NCBI RefSeq assembly: GCF_000631985.1
Contig: NZ_JFYN01000004.1
Span: 1-64,000, forward strand
Direction: 5' to 3'
Length of the DNA stretch: 64,000 nucleotides
Origin: Pseudomonas sp. RIT288
GTDB lineage: Bacteria; Pseudomonadota; Gammaproteobacteria; Pseudomonadales; Pseudomonadaceae
Shown here one piece after another: positions 48,181 to 56,112 of the stretch (its first letter is position 1; the number at the start of each line of letters is the position of its first letter). The position numbers and the translations under genes were made by a program. The notes under the pieces were generated by a model. That model saw only the letters and a program-made list of their open reading frames with translations. It made no database searches and was not told the origin of the DNA.

Positions 48181-48319
48181 CCACCCCAGTGCGACGAGCC
48201 AAACCCTCGTCGCACCCAGCAATTTCAACCGAGCTGGCACACGGCCACGCCTTGCACCCCCAAGCCTCGGCTGTCACCCTTCGGCCCGTTCTTCAAGGAT
48301 CAGAACAAGGAATCAAGGA

Positions 48320-49861
48320 TTGAGTGGCTACGTTCCCAACCCCCCGAAAAACTACCGCTACGAAGAAGCCAAACCCGTCGACATTCATGCCCAGCGTTGG
48401 GCTGAGTATGAGAAGCATGGGAAAGAGCCTGCGCGCGAGCCTGAGAAAATCGGCATTGCGTTGAGGATTGGGGTTTTCTTTGATGGTACTGGTAACAACG
48501 CAAATAACACGGCGGCAGGATTGCTGTGTGGTGCGCAGCACCCGATTGCGCCGCAGGATATTCCTGCGAGTTGCATGCCTTACATGAGTGATCCGGATAG
48601 CAGTTATGGGGCCGGCCTCACGAATGTTAAAAAACTGCATGATCTGTATAAAAAGACTGAAAAAGCGGAGGGCTCAGGCTCCTTCAAATGCATTTCACGT
48701 CCTGTCTATGTTGACGGAATAGGCACCGTCAGTAATAAAAAAGACAGCACGGTGGGCGCTGGCACGGGGCGGGGTGATACCGGTGTTGCAGCGCGTGTGC
48801 AGGCGTCTTTCGCGCAAATCAAACAAACCATTGATGAGGCTCTGCAAGATAGTCCCGGCAGTGAAATAGTGTCTCTGACTTTTGACACGTTTGGCTTCAG
48901 CCGTGGCGCCGCAGCTGCCCGTCACTTTTCCAATGAAATCGTGCGAGGCAAGCAGGGTCCACTTGGGAATTTGCTGAGCATTTACACCCGAGATTTCTGC
49001 CGAAATTTTGATAGCCAGTACGGAAACGGTATCAAGATGGGATTTATTGGTCTGTTCGACACAGTGCCATCCATTGCCGGCTTCACCAATCTTGGTCAAG
49101 TGACAAGTCCTATCGCTCCCGGTGTGAAGCTTTACCTGGACCGCAGGTTCTTCAAAGATGTTGTCCATCTCGTTGCTCGCGATGAGTGCCGAGTGAATTT
49201 CGCGCTCAGCCGTGTTAAGCCCGACCATCCGGAGTACACCCTTCCCGGCGTTCATTCGGATATTGGTGGAAGCTACCTCGATGAAGTCGAGGAGTGCGTG
49301 CTGGTCAGCCCCATGCAAGCCCTTGATGTCTCTGTCCAAACTGACGTCGCGACTACGTCGATCTACCGGGATGCTGCACGCCTGAAAAGTCAGTGGGTTG
49401 CCAAAGGGTGGCCTGAGCATCTTCTGGAAGTTGTGACACCCACCGCGCTCGTGCTCCCGAGGGACAACCAAGATCGACTGGCTCCTAGAGAAAAACGCGT
49501 GTACGCCGCGCTGCAGCTCAAAAGGCCAGTCAGCGGTAAGCTTTCACTGGTTTACTTGAGAGTCATGTATCAACTGGCAAAGGAAAAGGGTGTCCAGTTC
49601 ATCGACATGCCAGAAAGCGATGAGTACGCGGTTCCGGAAGAACTACAAGCCTTGTGTAATCGTTTTGTTGCCGGTGATTACAAAACCACTGATGAGGAAG
49701 AAACACTGCTTAAGCTCAAATACATCCACACCTCTGCAAACTGGAATCATCCCCTCGGAAGAAATGACGGCAGTGGCATCGAGGCCGTTTACATCAACGC
49801 TCCGACGGCAGACGCAATTCGCGTACAACACCCACACGTACCTGATTGGAAGCTTTGGTAA
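48320..49861 (+). CDS. Tle1-type (DUF2235) phospholipase effector
   Basis: A 513-aa alpha/beta hydrolase. GVFFDGTGNN (residues 51-60) is the DUF2235 opening. The likely triad is Ser194 in TFGFSRGAAAA, Asp247 in IGLFDTVPS and His312 in PGVHSDIGGSY. This is the T6SS phospholipase A family Tle1. TTG 48320 is preceded by two AAGGA-type sites. The N-terminal PNPP ... PVDIHAQRWAEYEK motif is shared with the effector at 60404. Two DUF2931 lipoprotein genes follow, the first overlapping by 1 nt (TAATG), as expected for periplasmic immunity. No vgrG, hcp or PAAR gene is in the window. Confidence 0.87.
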   Translation: MSGYVPNPPKNYRYEEAKPVDIHAQRWAEYEKHGKEPAREPEKIGIALRIGVFFDGTGNNANNTAAGLLCGAQHPIAPQDIPASCMPYMSDPDSSYGAGLTNVKKLHDLYKKTEKAEGSGSFKCISRPVYVDGIGTVSNKKDSTVGAGTGRGDTGVAARVQASFAQIKQTIDEALQDSPGSEIVSLTFDTFGFSRGAAAARHFSNEIVRGKQGPLGNLLSIYTRDFCRNFDSQYGNGIKMGFIGLFDTVPSIAGFTNLGQVTSPIAPGVKLYLDRRFFKDVVHLVARDECRVNFALSRVKPDHPEYTLPGVHSDIGGSYLDEVEECVLVSPMQALDVSVQTDVATTSIYRDAARLKSQWVAKGWPEHLLEVVTPTALVLPRDNQDRLAPREKRVYAALQLKRPVSGKLSLVYLRVMYQLAKEKGVQFIDMPESDEYAVPEELQALCNRFVAGDYKTTDEEETLLKLKYIHTSANWNHPLGRNDGSGIEAVYINAPTADAIRVQHPHVPDWKLW

Positions 49862-50517
49862 TGAGAGCATTGATTGTTCTATTGGGCATTTTTCTGTTGG
49901 CGGGTTGCCAGACGGGCGCAGCCGAAAGTGGCGAAAGTGACCCCAAATCTCCTTGGTGGCAGTTAGGATTTGTAGAGCCGGACTACATGAAGGTTTGGGT
50001 AGAAGACAGCTCAGTCCTGGACATCAAAAACAGAACGTTTTTCAAGGCGGGCGGAAGCACCGCCGCCGGAGGTGAACCAGAAGATGGCACAGAGTCAGCC
50101 CGTGGTTGGGGCACGGTCAGTGGTTCCGGTATTCCGGTAACCGGTGCCGATCTTCCCAAACTCATCTTTGTTCGTTGGCAGTCCATATCAGAGCAGAAAA
50201 CCTACAAGGGTTTCATTGAAATTCCAGAGTCAGCGAGGCAATTGATGGTGGATTCAACGCACCAGCGCTGCCCGGAAACTCCTGAAAGGACCGCTCGATA
50301 CATGGCTTCGCTTTACGTGGGGCTGGCCCCGGGGGGGGTACTTCAAGCATGGGTCAGAGATTCATGCCACCGACCGATCCAAGTCGCTCATGCCCAGGGC
50401 GAACTTGAACCGCTAGGCCCGGAGCAGGGGAAGCATGGCGGGCGCTATGCCTATCCAGTCAGTGAAGAGTCTAAGCGGTATATTGAAAAATTCGGCATCC
50501 CTTACGGGAGTTGGTAA
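49861..50517 (+). CDS. DUF2931 lipoprotein, probable Tle1 immunity protein (copy 1)
   Basis: A 218-aa lipoprotein. The signal IVLLGIFLLAGCQ has a lipobox LAGC, so the mature protein is anchored in a membrane and faces the periplasm. DUF2931-type features include PDYMKVWVEDSSVLDI, STAAGGEPEDGTESARGW and IFVRWQSI. The start overlaps the effector stop by 1 nt. Lipoproteins of this family neutralise Tle phospholipases in other Pseudomonas; that role is inferred here. Confidence 0.82.
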   Translation: MRALIVLLGIFLLAGCQTGAAESGESDPKSPWWQLGFVEPDYMKVWVEDSSVLDIKNRTFFKAGGSTAAGGEPEDGTESARGWGTVSGSGIPVTGADLPKLIFVRWQSISEQKTYKGFIEIPESARQLMVDSTHQRCPETPERTARYMASLYVGLAPGGVLQAWVRDSCHRPIQVAHAQGELEPLGPEQGKHGGRYAYPVSEESKRYIEKFGIPYGSW

Positions 50518-50528
50518 ACGGTAAACCA

Positions 50529-51185
50529 ATGAAGCAATGCTTTGTGGCGGTATGCGTGTTGTTACTGAGCGGCTGCCAGTCTGCCTCTCCGCTTTCCGTA
50601 AAAAACGACCCGAAAGCCGATTCATGGGAGCTTGCGTTCACCGAACCCTATTACATGAAGGTTTGGGTTGAGGACAGTGCCGTCGAAGACATAAACGGCA
50701 AGCTATTCACGCGGACGGGGGGAGGCACAGCCGCTGGTGGTGAACCAGAGAATGGCAAAGAGTCCGCGCGCGGTTGGCATGCGGTAGGCGCAGCTGCGAA
50801 ACCAGTGATTGGCGCTGGCTTGCCCAAACGCATTTACGTGCGCTGGCAATCCATTGTCGAGCCGCAGACCTATAAGGTTTGGGTAGATGTGCCTGAAGAG
50901 GCGAGGCAACTGATGGTGCAATCGGTCAGTCAGCGGTGCCCGGAAACACCCGAGGAACAGGCCAGCTACAGCGCCTCTATTTATCCGGGATTGGCCCCAG
51001 GGGGCGTTGTACAAGTTTTCGTTCGGGACGAGTGCCATCGGCCAGTGAAAGTCGCTAGAACAAAGGCAGAGGTTGAACCGCTAGGGCCTAGTCAAGGTAA
51101 GAACCAAGGGCGCTATGCGTATCCCGTCAGCGAAAAGTCCAAGCGGTATATCGAAAGATTTGGCATTCCATATGGAAGTTGGTAG
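50529..51185 (+). CDS. DUF2931 lipoprotein, probable immunity protein (copy 2)
   Basis: A 218-aa lipoprotein (lipobox LSGC in FVAVCVLLLSGCQ) clearly paralogous to the previous gene, with the same length, core motifs (PYYMKVWVEDSAVEDI, TAAGGEPENGKESARGW) and C-terminus SKRYIERFGIPYGSW. Divergence is spread over the protein, so the duplication is not recent. It lies 11 nt after copy 1. It could protect against a variant effector. Confidence 0.8.
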   Translation: MKQCFVAVCVLLLSGCQSASPLSVKNDPKADSWELAFTEPYYMKVWVEDSAVEDINGKLFTRTGGGTAAGGEPENGKESARGWHAVGAAAKPVIGAGLPKRIYVRWQSIVEPQTYKVWVDVPEEARQLMVQSVSQRCPETPEEQASYSASIYPGLAPGGVVQVFVRDECHRPVKVARTKAEVEPLGPSQGKNQGRYAYPVSEKSKRYIERFGIPYGSW

Positions 51186-51296
51186 TCGTGGCATTTACCT
51201 GAATGGAACATTTGTGATGAAGGCAACGCTTCAGTGCCGTTGTGTTGAGTCATTATCTTCGGTAGCTGTCGCGTCAATGCTGTGTTCAACGAAGGT

Positions 51297-51314
51297 CCGC
51301 TTTGGCCAAAGCGG
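51297..51314. repeat. Palindrome CCGCTTTGGCCAAAGCGG (dispersed repeat)
   Basis: A perfect 18-bp palindrome. It is the most symmetric member of a degenerate family with the core GGCCAAAAGC(A/G)GAC found in most gaps from 51 to 60 kb. Confidence 0.8.
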
Positions 51315-51343
51315 TCATTCGTGGTTGATGACCACCTATGACG

Positions 51344-51721
51344 CTAAGCAGCCCCATAGCTAAACGGCTCTAGAAAAAACTGTGGATCGACCCAAAGCCT
51401 CAAGCCGTAAGGAATTACCGAATATCCGTCATAGCGTCCGGTGAAGGTATTCGATGCGGCGAACTCCACAAATGTGCCGCGCTTATCGTCAACAACCCGG
51501 ATACCAGGGCATCCGAGCAACGTGTACTTGATAATCGGTTTGGATAATGACGTCTCCCACATCTGAATTTCTACATCAGAATCGTATTGCCAGATTGTCA
51601 GTTCCAGCCTGAGGGAGCCTTGTTCGATCAAATACCGATGCGACGTACCAAATTCATCGTGGGAAGGAAGGACGCCGAGTACGGCGACCAGATCAAAGGG
51701 ATCCCATGTGAGCTGTGGCAT
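51344..51721 (-). CDS. Hypothetical protein, 125 aa
   Basis: Unrecognised. A soluble, beta-rich small protein (LEQ-rich strand RLELTIWQYDSDVEIQMWET, then LWVDPQFFLEPFSYG). ATG 51721 has AAAGGAG at good spacing. Size, composition and position in an effector-immunity region suggest an orphan immunity protein, but nothing shows this directly. Confidence 0.62.
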   Translation of the reverse strand: MPQLTWDPFDLVAVLGVLPSHDEFGTSHRYLIEQGSLRLELTIWQYDSDVEIQMWETSLSKPIIKYTLLGCPGIRVVDDKRGTFVEFAASNTFTGRYDGYSVIPYGLRLWVDPQFFLEPFSYGAA

Positions 51722-51982
51722 GCCGTCTCCTTTGCCAGACATCGCCATGCATCCTACCTATCATTCGTTTGTGAATCATTATTCCCTTCCTGATCATCCA
51801 CATAAGCGATCACCGCGATACACGATATTAACGCCCTGGTGATTCCCCCTCAGTTCCGCAAACCAAGTTTCGCTCTGGGGCGAATAGTCAGACCGTCGCT
51901 TTCCGACCCAGAGCGGACGTTGTCACTGCACCCGGCGTCTAGTAGAAAGGTCATCTCCAGTTCCACGCACTGAAACGAATTT

Positions 51983-52279
51983 ATGACTACTGACTATGGT
52001 CAACGTGTTTGTAATCGATGCGGCGATTCAATTACTGGTTACTGTCCATCAATTGAAACGCTAGCGATCATCGGGGCTTTCCACGAGAAGGGTGATCAGG
52101 CGGTAGTAGATGAGATAGTCCTCCGAGAAAATATTGATCCTAATGTTGTCTGGGAATATTTCCGCCATCGGATGAGGCCTCTTTGCGAGCAAAAAATTGC
52201 CCGATGCTCATTCTGCGGAGGGCAGTTGAGGACTTGGCGTGCGCGTCAATGCATGCACTGTTTTAGGGAGTGGCACTGA
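51983..52279 (+). CDS. Small zinc-ribbon-like hypothetical protein, 98 aa
   Basis: Three CxxC motifs: CNRCGDSITGYC at the N-terminus, CSFCGG and CMHCFREWH at the C-terminus, which could hold one or two zinc ions. The middle is helical. No family recognised. It stands alone with degenerate repeat motifs on both sides. Confidence 0.62.
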   Translation: MTTDYGQRVCNRCGDSITGYCPSIETLAIIGAFHEKGDQAVVDEIVLRENIDPNVVWEYFRHRMRPLCEQKIARCSFCGGQLRTWRARQCMHCFREWH

Positions 52280-52376
52280 CGCAGGCGATTATCGAGCTGA
52301 ATTTTCAGATTCTGAACTGCATTCTTCCTACTTCTGACTGACCGCTATGTGGCCGGAAACCGCCGTACCTGGCCTA

Positions 52377-52399
52377 CCGTTTTCGGCCAAAAGCTGTAC
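52377..52399. repeat. Dispersed repeat copy (TTTTCGGCCAAAAGC)
   Basis: A copy of the GGCCAAAAGC family in the gap before the gene at 52519; a second, weaker copy lies about 30 nt to its left. Confidence 0.6.
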
Positions 52400-52518
52400 T
52401 TGCACAGCCTAGTGGCAAAACAGTAATTTTTGCGATAAGGCCGACGGAAAATGGCCGCCAGCGGGTCATTCAATGAGGATTCCACGTATGCCCACTTCGC
52501 TAACCTTTAGGTACCACA

Positions 52519-52806
52519 ATGAAGTCGTATCGCAAGTTGATTTCAGCAATAGAGGCGTTTGATCGCTGGGAGCAGCCATGGGAGTTTTATGAGTCGGTAT
52601 CATCTGCACCATCACTCGACACAAATGACCTCGAACAACTGCGGCGTGCCTGGGGTACTGCAATAGAGAGAGAAGGTTGGCTTGCGAGCAAGGACTTTGC
52701 CGATGGCTGCTCGCTTGCAGACGCTCGTCTTGCTTCGGGATTCCCATGGCTATCGAACAAAGCACGAAAGCAGCTTGTCAACGGCGCTTCCTACCAATGG
52801 CTGTAA
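52519..52806 (+). CDS. Hypothetical protein, 95 aa
   Basis: Unrecognised. A soluble, helical protein (MKSYRKLISAIEAFDRWEQP, DLEQLRRAWGTAIEREGWLA) rich in Trp and acidic residues, a composition often seen in immunity proteins. The ribosome-binding site is weak. It is followed by an in-frame-looking coding remnant at 52817. Confidence 0.5.
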   Translation: MKSYRKLISAIEAFDRWEQPWEFYESVSSAPSLDTNDLEQLRRAWGTAIEREGWLASKDFADGCSLADARLASGFPWLSNKARKQLVNGASYQWL

Positions 52807-52816
52807 CGCTTAATAG

Positions 52817-52945
52817 CTCGCCGAAGGCTGGATCAACATTGGTACATCTGGTTCAACAGTCAATTATCTGAATGATAGTCATGGTGGGTTCCAGCCCTTC
52901 GCTACAAGGGAGCAGCTGGCAGAGATCGGCCAAAAGCAGACTTGA
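52817..52945 (+). pseudogene. Possible coding remnant (43 codons)
   Basis: Opens directly after two stop codons and reads LAEGWINIGTSGSTVNYL ... GGFQPFATREQLAEIGQKQT before TGA. The composition is protein-like but there is no start codon or ribosome-binding site. It may be the 3' end of a lost gene. The dispersed repeat at 52925 supplies its last codons, so the remnant may instead be chance. Confidence 0.25.
52925..52941. repeat. Dispersed repeat copy (ATCGGCCAAAAGCAGAC)
   Basis: Identical over 17 bp to the copy at 55895-55911. Confidence 0.8.
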
Positions 52946-52974
52946 GACGGCTCATACATCTTGAAAGCCCAAAG

Positions 52975-53415
52975 TCAGTAATCGCGATCCGGTTTCAAGT
53001 CTTTCAAAAGCGTATGGCGATTCCAAGGTCCGCAGTACTGAGGAAGATGTGCGACAAGTCGGTAGCCGCACCGCTTGTACCAGTGCGCCACGCTGTCATC
53101 GAGGGTCTCAATGAGCGCTTCATGGCATCGATGCTCCAGAGCAAGTGCCTCAAGCCTGTGCAATAGCTCGGTTCCGATGCCTTTCCCACGCCATGGAGCA
53201 TCTACCCATAGATAACTGATAAAAAGACGGCCAAACTCAGTTCGACCTGTGACACCGCCAACTAAGGTCTCATCATCCATCAGCGTGCAGGCTATGGGCT
53301 CGGCATTTCCGCCATGTCCGCGCGACAAGTTCTGCCCGTGTTGTATGACGCCATCAGATACAGCACGCAGATCCTTCTCGTGAATGCTGCCGGTTGTACG
53401 CCACGCCTTCCTCAT
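52975..53415 (-). CDS. GNAT-family N-acetyltransferase
   Basis: A 146-aa acetyltransferase. The acetyl-CoA motif is LWVDAPWRGKGIGTELLHRL, followed by ALEHRCHEALIETLDD and YKRCGYRLVAHL. A substrate cannot be inferred. It stands just left of the IS30 element. Confidence 0.85.
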   Translation of the reverse strand: MRKAWRTTGSIHEKDLRAVSDGVIQHGQNLSRGHGGNAEPIACTLMDDETLVGGVTGRTEFGRLFISYLWVDAPWRGKGIGTELLHRLEALALEHRCHEALIETLDDSVAHWYKRCGYRLVAHLPQYCGPWNRHTLLKDLKPDRDY

Positions 53416-53560
53416 TTCATTCCCTTATGTCGCGTTGAAACAGAGTGACATGCAAGTCGAGTGCCGTTTCTAGCGCCCTGGGCTGGCTGCTATAACCACT
53501 TGCGGAAGGTCACAAACGGCAAATGGTTATAGCAGTACGTCATGAGGGGCTGCTTCCGGC

Positions 53561-54790
53561 TGTGGATTCAACCGGTCGATGCAACAGATTGGCTAAATCG
53601 TTCTGCCGGTGTTTCGTAGCCTAGTGTTTTCCGAGGGCGGCTATTTAGCTGCCTTGCGACTTCATTGAGCGTGGCTTGCGAGTGCTCCGCAAGGTCGGTT
53701 CCTTTCGGGAAGTACTGCCTTAACAACCCATTGGTGTTCTCATTTGATCCTCGTTGCCATGGACGATGAGGATCGCAGAAGTAGACCTTGATGTCGGTGG
53801 CCACCGTAAAGCGTTTATGGTCAGCCATCTCTTTGCCGCGATCCCAGGTCAGCGATTTGTAGAGTTCTTGGGGTAAGTTACGGGCGTTTTCGATCAGCGC
53901 GCTGATTACCGTCTCGCTATCCTTTCCGTCCAATTTCACCAGCATTACGAAGCGGGTTTGACGCTCCACAAGAGTGGCAATTTGGCTGTTCCTGCTACCG
54001 CACAGCAGGTCGCCTTCCCAGTGACCTGGCACCGCTCGATCCTTAACTGTGGCCGGGCGTTCACGGATCGATACCGCGTCTGTGATGCGACCATGATTTT
54101 CTTTCTTCTGAGTGTGATGGCGCGAGCGACGCATGGCTCGCGTCCGCCGTAAATGCTCAAGCAACTCCTTCTTCAGAGCCCCGCGAGCCTGTATGAAGAG
54201 GGTGCGATAGATCGTCTCGTGTGACACCTGATAGCTCGTATCGTCCGGGTAGGATCGCTTCAGCCAGCCGGCAATTTGTTCCGGTGACCACTGCAATTGA
54301 AGCTTGTTTGCAACAATTTGCGCCACCGTTCGGTTCTCAACAAGTTTGCACACCTTAGGTCGATGCGCGCGATCCCAGGCAGCCTGATCAGCTTGATTAG
54401 CCCGGTAGCATCCTTGGCCACCGTTGCGTCTGATCTCACGACTGATCGTAGAGGCTGCTCGCCCTAGCAGCGCAGCCATGGATCGGATCGAGTTACCTGC
54501 CACCACTGCACGCGAAATCTCTTCACGCTCAGCCAACGTCAGCGCCAATCTGGACCTGCGGCGTACAGCGGGTCTGATACCGCCTGTTTCCGCCAAGATG
54601 CGCTGTATCGATGAGTGGTTTCGATCAAATAATTGGGCTATGTGCTGGAGAGAGTCGCCTTTCTGCCAGTGATCCCACATCAGTTTTTTCTGGCTTTCGG
54701 TGTAATAGATCCGAGGTCTCTGCTTCATCTGCAACACTCCTTCTGCTTACACAGAATTTAGTTGTGTTGCATCGACCCGTTGAATCCACA
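53561..54790 (-). mobile_element. IS30-family insertion sequence
   Basis: A complete element of about 1,230 bp. Terminal inverted repeats TGTGGATTCAAC(C/G)GGTCGATGCAACA are at both ends with one mismatch. It contains one transposase gene. The flanks end and begin with GC (53559-53560 and 54791-54792), a 2-bp target duplication. Removing it restores CTTCCGGCCAAAAGCGGACC, a copy of the dispersed repeat. Confidence 0.9.
53568..54728 (-). CDS. IS30-family transposase
   Basis: A 386-aa DDE transposase. The N-terminal helix-turn-helix (LQHIAQLFDRNHSSIQRIL) and a second one (IRSMAALLGRAASTISREI) bind the ends. The catalytic Asp residues are in GHWEGDLLCG and LTWDRGKEMADHKRF, and the Glu in GSNENTNGLLRQYFPKG. 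ATG 54728 has AAGGAG at nine bases; GTG 54737 is too close to it. It is intact and probably active. Confidence 0.95.
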   Translation of the reverse strand: MKQRPRIYYTESQKKLMWDHWQKGDSLQHIAQLFDRNHSSIQRILAETGGIRPAVRRRSRLALTLAEREEISRAVVAGNSIRSMAALLGRAASTISREIRRNGGQGCYRANQADQAAWDRAHRPKVCKLVENRTVAQIVANKLQLQWSPEQIAGWLKRSYPDDTSYQVSHETIYRTLFIQARGALKKELLEHLRRTRAMRRSRHHTQKKENHGRITDAVSIRERPATVKDRAVPGHWEGDLLCGSRNSQIATLVERQTRFVMLVKLDGKDSETVISALIENARNLPQELYKSLTWDRGKEMADHKRFTVATDIKVYFCDPHRPWQRGSNENTNGLLRQYFPKGTDLAEHSQATLNEVARQLNSRPRKTLGYETPAERFSQSVASTG

Positions 54791-54820
54791 GCCAAAAGCG
54801 GACCTTTGAGAGCAGCGCCT

Positions 54821-54839
54821 TCCGGCCAATAGCAGACGC
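54821..54839. repeat. Dispersed repeat copy (TCCGGCCAATAGCAGACGC)
   Basis: The second copy of the family just right of the IS30 element; the first copy was split by the insertion. Confidence 0.7.
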
Positions 54840-54956
54840 TGGACGTTGTAATGGCAAATGGGTAACGTCAGCTGTGTTGTAGCGTACCTTTTAAACCAGC
54901 TAATAGACGCTAGGGGTTCTGAATCGATAAGTCCGTAAAACATTTTCGGAGGATAA

Positions 54957-55811
54957 ATGGATTTCACAGTCATTGATGTGGAGACGTCAAACCCTAACCT
55001 GGCGAGCATTTGTCAGATAGGTGTCGCAGTTTTTCGGGGCGGAAAGCTCCATGAATCATGGGGCTCACTGGTCAATCCAAATGATTATTTTCATCCCATG
55101 AACATAGCTGTTCATGGGATCGACGAAAATACGATTTCGGCAGCGCCATACTGGGCTGAGGTCTACCAGCGAGTTTTACCATTCGTCGCCGGAAAAATTG
55201 TTGTTAGCCATACTCCCTTCGATCGAACAGCCACCTTCCGAGCTAATCAGAGTGCTGGCCTTCCGATTTTTGATTGTTCCTGGCTCGACACCTCTCGTGT
55301 TGCACGTAGGGCTTGGAGTCAGTTTTCCCAGTCTGGTTACGGCCTCAAGAACTTAGCATCCCATTTCGGGATTGCCTTTCAACATCACGACGCTGTTGAG
55401 GATGCTCGAGCAGCGGGGGAGATATTGCTCCGCGCAATTGCTGACACCGGTTCAACGATTACTGAGTGGTGCTCTTTGGTTAATCAGCCATTGAGCCCAG
55501 ATTCAATATCTTCTGTAGCGCGCGTCGCGAGCCTTGAGGGCGTACTCTCGGGAAATGTTGTTGTGTTTACCGGCGCTCTCTCCATTCCTCGGCAGCATGC
55601 CGCAGATCTAGCAGCAGCCGCTGGATGCGATGTAGGCGTAGGCGTGACCAAGCACACCACTCTGCTCGTTGTGGGGGACCAAGATATAAGCAGATTGGCA
55701 GGCATGGAGCGGAGTTCTAAGCATAGAAAAGCTGAAGAGCTCATTGCAAAAGGGCAGAAAATTCGAATCTTGGGCGAGAGCGATTTTCAAGCCTTGCTAC
55801 AGCCAATTTAA
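54957..55811 (+). CDS. DEDDh exonuclease with C-terminal BRCT domain
   Basis: A 284-aa protein. Residues 1-165 form a DnaQ-like 3'-5' exonuclease: FTVIDVETSN (Asp, Glu), VVSHTPFDR (third acid) and HHDAVEDARAAGEILLRA (HxAxxD). Residues about 195-284 look like a BRCT domain (LSGNVVVFTGALSIPRQHAA, VTKHTTLLVVGDQD). This pairing resembles DNA polymerase III epsilon-like proteins and stand-alone repair nucleases. In an accessory region it may serve DNA repair or defence. Confidence 0.82.
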   Translation: MDFTVIDVETSNPNLASICQIGVAVFRGGKLHESWGSLVNPNDYFHPMNIAVHGIDENTISAAPYWAEVYQRVLPFVAGKIVVSHTPFDRTATFRANQSAGLPIFDCSWLDTSRVARRAWSQFSQSGYGLKNLASHFGIAFQHHDAVEDARAAGEILLRAIADTGSTITEWCSLVNQPLSPDSISSVARVASLEGVLSGNVVVFTGALSIPRQHAADLAAAAGCDVGVGVTKHTTLLVVGDQDISRLAGMERSSKHRKAEELIAKGQKIRILGESDFQALLQPI

Positions 55812-56112
55812 ATTTGGTGGTGAGTCGCAACTGCTGAGTTAGATAGCAGTAACAGCTCTCTTTGTTTGTGCCTTGTCTTTCATGAAAGGCAGAAATCGGC
55901 CAAAAGCAGACGTGCGCAGCAACTGCTTGCGGTCAAAAGCGGTCGTTTTAATCATAGGAATTCGACCAGGCCAGCAGTTTGAGGGCCCGAAACCTCCGGC
56001 ATTTCGACGATATGAGAGCTGGCTTAAGTGAATTCAGATTGCAACGATTGTTGCAATCCGAATGGTTCTTACAGTGCCTATCACACGGCGTGACACTGCT
56101 ATCATAAAAATG
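55812..56112. other. Gene-free gap with dispersed repeat copies
   Basis: Copies of the GGCCAAAAGC family are at 55895-55911 and 55926-55944. No coding sequence with support is seen. The base composition changes to AT-rich at the right edge. Confidence 0.55.

Noticed and set aside
51115..51363. 82-codon plus-strand frame after the second DUF2931 gene
   Set aside because: It begins inside the DUF2931 gene in another frame and runs over the palindromic repeat; no family likeness.
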